Below the pieces are notes generated by a model. The model was not told the origin of the DNA and did no database searches. It saw nothing but the letters and a program-made list of their open reading frames with translations. Of a stretch of 64,000 bases of DNA, positions 1 to 7,359 are shown one piece after another. The DNA is taken from NCBI GenBank assembly GCA_003164785.1, contig PLUE01000022.1, forward strand, positions 1-64,000, written 5' to 3'. Made by a program: the position numbers and the translations under genes. The stretch's first letter is position 1. Each line of letters starts with the position of its first letter. The stretch is from Gammaproteobacteria bacterium. GTDB taxonomy: Bacteria > Pseudomonadota > Gammaproteobacteria > Steroidobacterales > Steroidobacteraceae.

Positions 1-1427
1 GCGGAGTTGATCTGCACATTGGCGCTCCATAGGGACTGTGCCATGCCAAGCCCGCGCTTCACGGGCCCCGTATCGGCGGCAGGCGGGCGGCGCCCTTGCC
101 AGCCGATCCGCTCGGCGCCGATGCGCCGCTCCTCCCGCCGCGTCGGGCTAACATCGATCCGGTCGCGCAGAACCAGCGGGTCGATGGCGAGCCGCTCCGC
201 CAACTCATCGATCGTTTGCTCGAGCCCCCAGGCGCCCGGCGTGTTGCCCGGCCCGCGCATGGCACAGCCCGGTCCCGCATTGATGAACACGTCATACTGC
301 GAGCTTTCGACATTGGGGCAGGTGTACAGCGCTTGCGCATTGTTGCCGAGCCCGGCTCCCACCGTGATACCGGCAGTGCCATAACTCAAGAGAGAAATCG
401 CCGTCAGCGATCCGTCGCGGCGCGCGCCGACGCGCAAGCGGTGCCACGTGCCCGGTCGGTTGCCCGAGTCCATCTGTTCCTCGGCGCGATCGAGAACGAG
501 GCGCACCGGTGCCCGCGCTTGGCGGGATAGGTCGACGGCAATGCGGCCGTAATTGCCGAGCAGCGACTTCGAGCCGAACCCTCCGCCCATGCCGTCGACG
601 ATCACCCGCACGCGAGGCAGCGGCAAGCCGAAAGCCTGCGCCAGCTCATGGCGTACGCCGGCGGTGAACTGGGTGGACATATGGACCGTGAGGCCGTCCG
701 GCCGCCAGTCGGCGACGATGCCATGGGGCTCCATACAGCAATGTGTCTGAACCTCGGTGCGGAATTCGCCCTCGACGAGGATGGCGGCCTGTGCGAAGCC
801 CTGTGTCGCATCGCCGCGGTTATCCACCGCGGGCCCGCGCACATTGCCGTTGACCGGCAGACCCGCCAGGAAGGGAATCTCGGATTGCTCGGCTGCGGGG
901 CCGGAGGCGGCGCCGTACACCAGCGGCGCGTCCGCAGCGCGCGCCCGGTCGAGGTCGACCACGAAGGGCAGTGATTCGTAATCGACCCGGATCAAAGCGG
1001 CCGCCTCTTCGGCGGCGACCGCAGACACCGCTGCAATCGCCGCCACCGGTGCTCCGCTGTAGCGCACGATTGCGCTGCCAGGATCATCGGGCCGCGCGAT
1101 GAGCAGGATGGTGAGGACCCCGGGATGGCGGGCCGCCGCTGCGGTGTCGATGGCGCGAATTCGCGCGTGCGGCAGTGTCGCCCGCACGATTCGGCCATGC
1201 AACATGCCGGGCAGACTCACATCGACGGTAAAGAGTGTCGCGCCGGTCACTTTGGCGCGGCCATCGTGCCGCGGAATCGATTTCCCGATGACCGCGAGTG
1301 CGGCGTTCGGTGCGAGCGGCGGCGGTTCGTCGAGCGGAACTTGCCGCTCCACTTCCTGCAAGCCGACACTGACGATGCCCGACGGGAATTTTTCGGTGCG
1401 TGTAGTGCCGTCGGTGGCCATGATCAT
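1..1427 (-). CDS. Molybdopterin-binding subunit of an aldehyde-oxidase/isoquinoline-oxidoreductase type enzyme (partial, 3' end off window)
   Basis: The frame stays open from the ATG at 1427 to the window edge, so the C-terminus is missing (about 475 codons present). The motif GGGFGSK near 558-590 is the molybdopterin-contact loop of the xanthine dehydrogenase family, and the text around it (VDGMGGGFGSK, MRGPGN) fits that family. The start overlaps the stop of the Fe-S subunit by 4 bp (ATGA), so the two are translationally coupled. Known relatives oxidise aldehydes or N-heteroaromatics with water as the oxygen source. By analogy with PaoABC-type enzymes, this subunit, which has no signal peptide of its own, could be exported together with the Tat-bearing Fe-S subunit. 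No FAD subunit is seen here, which matches the two-subunit isoquinoline-oxidoreductase layout using a cytochrome or quinone acceptor. The substrate is unknown. Confidence 0.88.
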   Translation of the reverse strand, partial: MIMATDGTTRTEKFPSGIVSVGLQEVERQVPLDEPPPLAPNAALAVIGKSIPRHDGRAKVTGATLFTVDVSLPGMLHGRIVRATLPHARIRAIDTAAAARHPGVLTILLIARPDDPGSAIVRYSGAPVAAIAAVSAVAAEEAAALIRVDYESLPFVVDLDRARAADAPLVYGAASGPAAEQSEIPFLAGLPVNGNVRGPAVDNRGDATQGFAQAAILVEGEFRTEVQTHCCMEPHGIVADWRPDGLTVHMSTQFTAGVRHELAQAFGLPLPRVRVIVDGMGGGFGSKSLLGNYGRIAVDLSRQARAPVRLVLDRAEEQMDSGNRPGTWHRLRVGARRDGSLTAISLLSYGTAGITVGAGLGNNAQALYTCPNVESSQYDVFINAGPGCAMRGPGNTPGAWGLEQTIDELAERLAIDPLVLRDRIDVSPTRREERRIGAERIGWQGRRPPAADTGPVKRGLGMAQSLWSANVQINS

Positions 1428-2035
1428 GCTTGACGCGTTTTAGCAGCGGCGAGCGTTGCGGCGATCACGTGCGGATAGGTGCCGCAGCGACATAGATGGC
1501 CGCTGATGGCTGCTTCCACATCGGCGGTCGTCGGATGAGGCATGCGCTCCAACAGCGCCGTGCAGCTCATCACCATCCCCGGCGTGCAGAAGCCGCACTG
1601 CAGGGCATCGTGCTCGATGAAAGCGGCCTGCACCGGATGGAGCTCGCCATTCTTCGCCAGACCCTCGATGGTGGTTACACGGCGTGTGCCGACATCGAGG
1701 GCCAACATCATGCAGGAGCACACAGTGACGCCATCGAGCCAGACTGTGCAGGCCGAACAGGCGCCGCGATTACAGGCAATCTTGGTACCGGTAAGGGCCA
1801 GCGGGCCGCGCAACGCCTCGGCGAGCGTCATGCGCGGCTCGACCTGCACTGCCCGCCGCTCACCATTGACCTCAAGCGTCATCGTAATCATCCCCGGCCC
1901 GATGACCGGCAAGCCGGTGCTTTGCCCCGCTTCCGCCGACTCCATCATCACTGACGCAGCGCCGAAGACCGTGGCTCCCGCGGTCGCAAGCGCGGAACCT
2001 TGCAGGAAGGACCGCCGCGACAATGGCTGTGCCAT
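1424..2035 (-). CDS. Tat-exported (2Fe-2S) subunit of a molybdenum hydroxylase
   Basis: 203 aa. The N-terminus has a twin-arginine signal (SRRSFLQGS followed by an Ala/Gly-rich stretch). The mature part has the plant-type 2Fe-2S cluster cysteines (CNRGACSACTVWLDG) and a second [2Fe-2S]-binding domain (CGFCTPGMVMS and CRCGTYPH), the layout of small subunits of xanthine dehydrogenase/CoxS/IorA proteins. It passes electrons from the molybdenum site to an acceptor. The start at 2035 is chosen because AAGGAAG lies just before it; a start 33 bp upstream would put extra residues before the Tat motif. It is followed by the molybdenum subunit with a 4-bp overlap. Confidence 0.92.
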   Translation of the reverse strand: MAQPLSRRSFLQGSALATAGATVFGAASVMMESAEAGQSTGLPVIGPGMITMTLEVNGERRAVQVEPRMTLAEALRGPLALTGTKIACNRGACSACTVWLDGVTVCSCMMLALDVGTRRVTTIEGLAKNGELHPVQAAFIEHDALQCGFCTPGMVMSCTALLERMPHPTTADVEAAISGHLCRCGTYPHVIAATLAAAKTRQA

Positions 2036-2045
2036 AGGCCTTCCT

Positions 2046-2168
2046 TTAGTTGTGGGCTTGGGGGCCATGGCTTATGCGGCGAACTGGGCCGCCCTGGTTC
2101 TCAACGCCATCCGCGCAGGAGCGCTCCGTTCCGGGAATCGCGATCGTATCGAGAGAGATATTCGCCAT
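2046..2168 (-). CDS. Possible 40-aa leader or truncated gene in the molybdenum-hydroxylase operon
   Basis: An ATG at 2168 is preceded by a strong ribosome binding site (GAGGAGTGACA). The frame runs 40 codons and stops at 2046, where the next gene's ribosome binding site begins. It contains no domain I recognise and has no signal peptide. It may be a real small protein, a translational leader for the downstream Tat protein, or the 5' stub of a broken gene, which would fit the many stubs nearby. No homology supports any of these. Confidence 0.3.
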   Translation of the reverse strand: MANISLDTIAIPGTERSCADGVENQGGPVRRISHGPQAHN

Positions 2169-2340
2169 TGTCACTCCTCGTGGCGTAACGGGCATTCACC
2201 GGCCACCAGTCGGACGGACCGCGCAACCGTCAATGCATGATCCACATGACCGAGATCTCCAGCAATACGTACAAGCCGCATAGGCGACGGATTTCGCGCT
2301 GGATTCCGGTTTCACCGCTGTGCCGATGTCGCGGCCCCGT

Positions 2341-2415
2341 TTAGAACGCAACCCGCAGCGTTACGCCAAATGTGCGTGGATCGCCGAGACCGGCCACCAG
2401 GGTCTTGGTGCCCGG
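2341..2415 (-). pseudogene. TonB-dependent receptor, C-terminal remnant
   Basis: Reading the minus strand, the frame ends with AGLGDPRTFGVTLRVAF and a TAA at 2341. This is a textbook last beta-strand of a TonB-dependent outer-membrane receptor (the DPRTFGVTLR..F ending). Only about 25 residues remain: upstream the frame loses similarity and reaches a stop near 2461. The remnant abuts the unrelated membrane-protein remnant on the plus strand at about 2451, so a rearrangement junction lies between about 2415 and 2451. The N-terminal end of a TonB receptor gene is found on the same strand at 10395-10586. Confidence 0.6.
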
Positions 2416-2450
2416 CGCAGTGGGCAGGAGTGCTGCTGTCCACCTCCGAG

Positions 2451-2873
2451 GCGACGACTGTCATTGTCGCTCCCCCGTGGCCCTTCAAGGCCGCGTTTCT
2501 ACTCTTGGGAGGCGTCAATGCGCTGTACTTCGAATTCGTGATCGCCCGCCGCCCGGAGTCACTCCCCGCCCGCGGGCTTCTGCCCGGAAGCGTGGTCGGG
2601 CAATCCAAGAAGCTGTCTTTACTGGGTCTCTCGATGGCAATAACCAGCGGCATCCTGATGTTTCTGTCCGCCCCTCTGCACTATTATTCCAATTGGGCAT
2701 TCGATGCGAAGATGGCACTTCTCCTCGGCGCGCTCGTGATCTACGCGGCGTTCTTCATCGGAATCGCCTCCCGGGCGTCCGCTCATCCATGGCTGGCCAA
2801 AATCGCAGTCTGCCTGTCGCTGCTTTCCTGGGTGGCGGTATGCATGGCCGGCCGGGCCATCGGCTTTGTCTGA
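2451..2873 (+). pseudogene. Membrane protein remnant (DUF6644-like), N-terminally truncated
   Basis: About 140 residues carry four hydrophobic segments: FKAAFLLLGGVNALYFEF, one starting near LSLLGLSMAITSG, one around ALLLGALVIYAAFFIG, and a last one ending in GRAIGF. This looks like the C-terminal two thirds of a small multi-spanning membrane protein of the DUF6644 type (name from memory, not checked). No credible start codon or ribosome binding site precedes the homologous part, and the frame upstream reads into the TonB-receptor remnant. I therefore call it a broken gene. About 80 bp without visible content follow before the next gene. Confidence 0.5.
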
Positions 2874-2957
2874 CCGAGGACGCCAGTCATCGAGCACCGA
2901 GCGTTGGGTCAGGCTCGCCACCATGGCGATGAGTTCTGCCGGTCCTCGTCGGCGAAT

Positions 2958-3272
2958 TTAGGATTTATCTGTGTCCTCTCGATGCGAGGCCTGACCGGCG
3001 CCAAACGCGCCGATCTCGCTGCCACCGCCTTGGCGGTTGTAGGCGGGCCGGCCACGATATGGCGGCGCCTTGGGATAAACGACTGCAGGTCCTGCGGCCG
3101 ACGGTGGAACGGGCTGCCCCGAGGCGCCTGACGGTGGCGATCCCGGCGCCCCGGCCGGACTGCGCGTGCCGCTGGGAGGCGGCGTCTGAGCGTTCGACAT
3201 GCTCGCAGGCGCCAGTGAGAAAGCTGCCATCAGAACCGTCAGCAACCCTAATGAGCGGATGGTTGAACTCAT
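2958..3272 (-). CDS. Small exported Pro/Gly-rich protein downstream of the Tat-CCO
   Basis: 104 aa with a clear Sec-type signal peptide (MSSTIRSLGLLTVLMAAFSL, cleavage probably after SNAQ). The mature part is low-complexity Pro/Gly/Ser/Ala followed by a Tyr-Arg-rich piece (YPKAPPYRGRPAYNR). I do not recognise a family. The start at 3272 has a GGGAG ribosome binding site about 10 nt upstream; a longer reading from 3329 would overlap the upstream gene and push the signal peptide inside. It lies 17 nt behind the dioxygenase stop, so it is almost surely cotranscribed. It could be a periplasmic accessory of the dioxygenase, but that is inference. Confidence 0.62.
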   Translation of the reverse strand: MSSTIRSLGLLTVLMAAFSLAPASMSNAQTPPPSGTRSPAGAPGSPPSGASGQPVPPSAAGPAVVYPKAPPYRGRPAYNRQGGGSEIGAFGAGQASHREDTDKS

Positions 3273-3289
3273 ATCGTACACGCTCCCTT

Positions 3290-4870
3290 TCAGACCGGCA
3301 TTTGTGGCAACTGGGCTGCAGGCACCCAAAATCCATGTACTTGACCCACCACCCGATAAGGCATTTTGACGCGAGCTATCGGTCCCGCATCGATATGCTG
3401 CGTATCCACCAGTATGAGGTCGGAACGACCGTTCTCGGATTTATGGTCGGCCACCCCGATAAGGTATCCGTCTCCCTCGCCCGCAGCCGAATTGCGCGGC
3501 ACGAAGGTGGCTTCCGCCAGGTTGACGTCTGCGCCGGGTGCAAAGACCTTGGCTAGTTTTTTTTGATGATCGAACATCGCCCAACCGCCCCCCGCCGGAC
3601 CGAAGAGGTTCAGGAAGCCATAGCGATACGGTAACGTATGAAAACGATCATCTTGTCTGGCAAGAGCGCCCGTCACCTCAGGATACAGGGTCTCCACTTC
3701 ATAGGATTTGCTGCGTTTATTGGCAAGATTCATCTTGAAACGGCGGACACGCCCCGCCGCCTTCTGAAAATCAAATGGTTCGTACAGGTTTGGGAAGAAA
3801 GGAAACTGATTGGCCTCACCGCCGTCCATGTCGACGTAGACCATCTCGCCATCGGACCACGCGCCCATCACATGCGTGCACATCAATTGCTGGCCGGTGA
3901 ACCACCGAATATCCTTTCCATCGCCGCCCCGACGAACGACTCCCATATAGCTCGGCAACGTGGAATCGTACGCAAAATGGACGGCCCCGGCGCGAATACG
4001 TTCTACGTTTGTCGCCATAGGAATTACAAAAAACGCGATATGTTTTTGCGTAACGGCAAAATCGTGGATCATGCCAGCGTAAGGTGCCTTGATCCACGTC
4101 TCCCAATTCACCGTGCCGTGCTTGTCGGTCGAGAATATATAAATATCATCCGAGGCAAGACCCTTCGCTTCGTAGCCGAACGAAATGTATTCGCCGGTGA
4201 GGGGATCTATCTTGGGATGGGCAGTGTGGGTCAACGACTTGAATCCGCCGCCAAAGGTGTAATAGTCGTCCGTGGTGGCCAGAGTCAGCGGATCCATCGC
4301 AACCGGAGGACTGTCCTCCTTATACACCAGCAGTTTCCCATGATGGTAGAACAGCTGTGTATTTGCGGTACCACGGCTCAGGCCCGCGACGCTCGGATCG
4401 TCAGTCGTCGGATTCCGGTACATCCCGAACAATGATCGGCGCGCCGCGTGCTGTGCCTTCCAACGCTGCGTCCTTGCGTAACGAGTTTTATAGTCCACAT
4501 GACCACCGCTGATGCGAAACATGCTGACGTGTCCCTCGCCATCAAACACGATATCGCGCGCGTATTTGTCCGACTTTGGATACTGTGGGTCCGGTCCCAC
4601 TCGAAAGAAAGCACCATCGAGATCGTCGGGCAAGTGTCCATCCACTTCGCAATCGAAGAGATCGACCTCGGAGCGATTCACTGCGCCCGCGGCACTTCCA
4701 CCGCCCCCGAACGTCATTCTATCGCCAGGAAACTGAACGGGAGGACTTCCCGCCTGCACAGGAGCAACACCCGTGGCTGCCAATCCCACCCCCGCAGTGA
4801 CTGCGCCTAGGAAGGCTCTGCGGCCCCGGAGCTCATTCGTCGACTGATCGTCGTCGCTCCTGCTAGACAT
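3290..4870 (-). CDS. Carotenoid-cleavage-type dioxygenase (RPE65/lignostilbene dioxygenase family) with Tat signal
   Basis: 526 aa. The four metal-binding histidines of the seven-bladed-propeller family are visible: His218 (TAHPK), His269 (MIHD), His333 (CTHVMGA) and His512 (VHGFWVP). Family members cleave C=C bonds of stilbenes or carotenoids with O2 and non-haem iron, giving two carbonyl products. The N-terminus GRRAFLGAVTAGVG (Arg17-Arg18) followed by a hydrophobic stretch ending in PVQA looks like a Tat signal, so this copy should act in the periplasm, which is unusual because most bacterial members are cytosolic. The start at 4870 is fixed by GGAGG 5 nt upstream. It shares a transcript with the small exported protein behind it. 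The substrate is unknown; lignin-derived stilbenes or apocarotenoids are the obvious guesses. Confidence 0.9.
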   Translation of the reverse strand: MSSRSDDDQSTNELRGRRAFLGAVTAGVGLAATGVAPVQAGSPPVQFPGDRMTFGGGGSAAGAVNRSEVDLFDCEVDGHLPDDLDGAFFRVGPDPQYPKSDKYARDIVFDGEGHVSMFRISGGHVDYKTRYARTQRWKAQHAARRSLFGMYRNPTTDDPSVAGLSRGTANTQLFYHHGKLLVYKEDSPPVAMDPLTLATTDDYYTFGGGFKSLTHTAHPKIDPLTGEYISFGYEAKGLASDDIYIFSTDKHGTVNWETWIKAPYAGMIHDFAVTQKHIAFFVIPMATNVERIRAGAVHFAYDSTLPSYMGVVRRGGDGKDIRWFTGQQLMCTHVMGAWSDGEMVYVDMDGGEANQFPFFPNLYEPFDFQKAAGRVRRFKMNLANKRSKSYEVETLYPEVTGALARQDDRFHTLPYRYGFLNLFGPAGGGWAMFDHQKKLAKVFAPGADVNLAEATFVPRNSAAGEGDGYLIGVADHKSENGRSDLILVDTQHIDAGPIARVKMPYRVVGQVHGFWVPAAQLPQMPV

Positions 4871-5042
4871 ACTACCTCCAACGAAAGTGGAAATAACCGG
4901 ACGTCGTTCGCCAAATGAACCGACGTAAACTCCAACGAGGGATCTCGATCAATGCCAAGCACCGGTTCTTCGAGTAGAACCTGATTCTATTTATCGGGCA
5001 ATCCTATATACCCATGATAGTACCGTCAAGACTGAATGCCCG

Positions 5043-5378
5043 GTGGCGGACGTGGCGCAAGAGTCCAGCGGCGAGGCGCGCGGCGATCGAATCGCGGCCA
5101 CCGTCTATGCCGACAGCGGAGGCGACTATGGCACCGTGCGGTCCGATAACATTCGCGACGTCGATGCGCATTTCATTCTCAAGGCAGACAACGGCGAATG
5201 GATCTACGTCGAGCATGTCGGGTATCGCCGTCCAGATGGCTATTACCGCGCAATTGCGTACATCGATGCAGACACGAAGGGCGCGTTTGACTGGATGAAC
5301 AATACGACCTTCGTCGTTACCGCGCGCGAGTCATTCGACCAGCGGGACGTGCAGTTCCTCTATTTCATTGCGAATTAA
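5043..5378 (+). pseudogene. DUF3237-like protein, probably N-terminally truncated
   Basis: The frame from GTG 5043 encodes 111 residues matching the central and C-terminal DUF3237 pattern: GDYGTVRSDN, then FILKADNGEWIYVEHVGYR, then WMNNTTFVVTA. DUF3237 proteins are small beta-barrel proteins of unclear function, often beside aromatic-degradation genes. Full-length members begin about 30 residues earlier with a strand and an ITGG-type motif, which is absent. The frame is open further upstream without a convincing start, and no ribosome binding site precedes 5043. It may be a decayed 5' end or a short variant. It is convergent with the quinohemoprotein gene downstream. The 172 bp upstream (4871-5042) hold the promoter region of the minus-strand dioxygenase and nothing else recognisable. 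Confidence 0.5.
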
Positions 5379-5397
5379 CTGATGAATGCACGCCGTT

Positions 5398-7305
5398 TCA
5401 GGGGAGTCCGAACGCAAGCAGAATATTCCCTGGATGGCCTACAAACCCGCCATAACCGGAGTTCACGTAGAGCATTCCATCCGCAACGACGGGACCACCA
5501 TGGTCCATCCCGCCCCCTCTCGCAGTCACACCGTTGACGGTGGCAAAGTCACGATTGGTGTCGTAGAGCCAAATGATCCGACCAGTACGGCTCGAATAAG
5601 CGCGCAAGCCACCATCCAGGCCCGCGTTGAGCACCGCCCCCGGAATCGAGGTGAGGGCGCCGCCTTGTCCTGCGCTGCACGATTGACCGGGGTTCTTGAG
5701 GCACAGCTTCGGTTGTGCAGATTGCACCCACACCGGCTTGCCGTCGGCCACATTGAGCGCATGCATCCCACCCGGCGCTGAAGTCAGAAGATCGGCAGTT
5801 CCGATAAAGAAGCGATTTCCTTCGATTGCCCCGCCCCATTGGCCGCCGAGTCCGCTGCCTTGACCAAAGCGATATTGCCACAGCACCTCGCCGCGCTTGT
5901 CCGGATCCAAGGCAAACGCCAGCCCTGACTTCTGCACGGCAATCAGAATATCGCGTCCCGCGGCTCGAACCAGCGCCGGAGAGGCGGAAAAGTCGTAGTC
6001 CGGGCCAAGGGTCGATGGGCAGGATGGGTTGCCGCCATTCTTGGAACCACAGCCCATGGCCCAAATGTCCCCCGCCGCTACCTGCTTCATCCAACGAATA
6101 CTTCCCGTCTTGATATCCATGGCCACTATCGCATCGGTTCCAGGTTGCGGCGGGTCCGAATAGCCGTTTCCCGTGCCGACATACACCAGTTCCCGATCGA
6201 CATCGATGGTGGGTGCAGACCAGATGGCAGCCCCCGCGGGCCCAAAGCTCTGTACGCCGCTTGGCGACCTGCCGCGCGGTGCCGGTTCCGCCATGGTGTA
6301 AGTCTTCCAGATCACCTCACCGGTGCTCGCGTCCAATTGCGATAAACTTCCTCGGAATGTGCAGCAGGCATAGCCATTACTCGACCCGGTGCCTTCTTCG
6401 CCAACACCCTGCACGGGCACATAGAGCCGCCCCTGATACAAGGTCGGCGCCCCCGTAATGCCGGCAGCGGGGTGCTCGTCGACCTTACGTTTCCAAAGCA
6501 GCGAGCCAGTCTGTGCGTCGAGTGCATAGACCGTTGCGGTATGGTCGCCTGCATACACCGCGAAACCTGCCGCACCCGCAGAGTTCTGGTAGGGCCCGAC
6601 CGAGAGCGCAGCCGCGATTGAGCCCTGCGCCTTGTAAACCCAATATGTGCAACCAGTCTTCGCATCGAGCGCGTATATCTCGCCCGTATCGCTCGCAGCA
6701 AATACGCGATGACCGAAGACGGTGGGCTGAGCGCGTAGTGCCGAGACGTTGACATAGCCGAACGCCCATTTGAGCCTGAGTTTGGGCAAATCGGCAGCGG
6801 ATAACCCGCCCGCTGCCTTCGATTGAAAGCGCGTATTGGTCGGTTCGGTGCTCCAGCCATTCCAGCTGGGCGCGTGCGCGAAATCGGCCACGCGGGTCGT
6901 GCTCACGCACAGGTTCGGCTTGGCTGACCCTGGCGCACCATAGGTAGCCGCACCCAATCGACTGCCCGATGCGTATTCCGCCGCCGCACGACGTTCTGCC
7001 TCGCTGAGCGCTGACCCCTGCGCTTGCATCTTACCGGTCGTCAGCGCCGCCAAGATCGCTTCCGCAGATAGCCGCCGGAGCATCTCGCGTGGTAGAGCGC
7101 GCCCCGTCGGCGCTCCCGGGGCTCCCTCGGGCGGGCTGGCGGTGTTGGCGATAAGACTCACGTGACATGCGGCGCACGCGCGTCCAAATACGGCCTCGCC
7201 CGGTCCCGCAGGACGCTCCTCCTGCGCTTTTGTGGCGGTTGAGACGGCCGCCAGAATCATAGTCACTGCCCCAACCCAAGACCTGAATGGACGTGAACCC
7301 GACAT
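5398..7305 (-). CDS. Exported quinohemoprotein dehydrogenase (PQQ propeller with N-terminal cytochrome c; polyvinyl-alcohol-dehydrogenase-like)
   Basis: 635 aa. A signal peptide (about residues 1-27, ending TATKAQ) precedes a cytochrome c domain with the haem motif CAACH at 44-48. From about residue 140 a PQQ-binding beta-propeller follows, with repeated blades of the type VYALDAQTGSLLWKRK, IYALDAKTGCTYWVYK and IVAMDIKTGSIRWMKQ. Haem-first order and the blade sequences resemble polyvinyl-alcohol dehydrogenases and related quinohemoproteins, which oxidise alcohols in the periplasm and hand electrons to the respiratory chain. It is probably the last gene of a minus-strand operon after PEBP and the triple SnoaL gene. 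In this context oxidation of benzylic or alkyl alcohols is plausible but unproven. Only a weak ribosome binding site precedes the ATG. Confidence 0.88.
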   Translation of the reverse strand: MSGSRPFRSWVGAVTMILAAVSTATKAQEERPAGPGEAVFGRACAACHVSLIANTASPPEGAPGAPTGRALPREMLRRLSAEAILAALTTGKMQAQGSALSEAERRAAAEYASGSRLGAATYGAPGSAKPNLCVSTTRVADFAHAPSWNGWSTEPTNTRFQSKAAGGLSAADLPKLRLKWAFGYVNVSALRAQPTVFGHRVFAASDTGEIYALDAKTGCTYWVYKAQGSIAAALSVGPYQNSAGAAGFAVYAGDHTATVYALDAQTGSLLWKRKVDEHPAAGITGAPTLYQGRLYVPVQGVGEEGTGSSNGYACCTFRGSLSQLDASTGEVIWKTYTMAEPAPRGRSPSGVQSFGPAGAAIWSAPTIDVDRELVYVGTGNGYSDPPQPGTDAIVAMDIKTGSIRWMKQVAAGDIWAMGCGSKNGGNPSCPSTLGPDYDFSASPALVRAAGRDILIAVQKSGLAFALDPDKRGEVLWQYRFGQGSGLGGQWGGAIEGNRFFIGTADLLTSAPGGMHALNVADGKPVWVQSAQPKLCLKNPGQSCSAGQGGALTSIPGAVLNAGLDGGLRAYSSRTGRIIWLYDTNRDFATVNGVTARGGGMDHGGPVVADGMLYVNSGYGGFVGHPGNILLAFGLP

Positions 7306-7359
7306 GCTTAAACCCCGACGCCGGCTTGAGATAGGTGGCGCATTTGTGCTGTGCCGATC

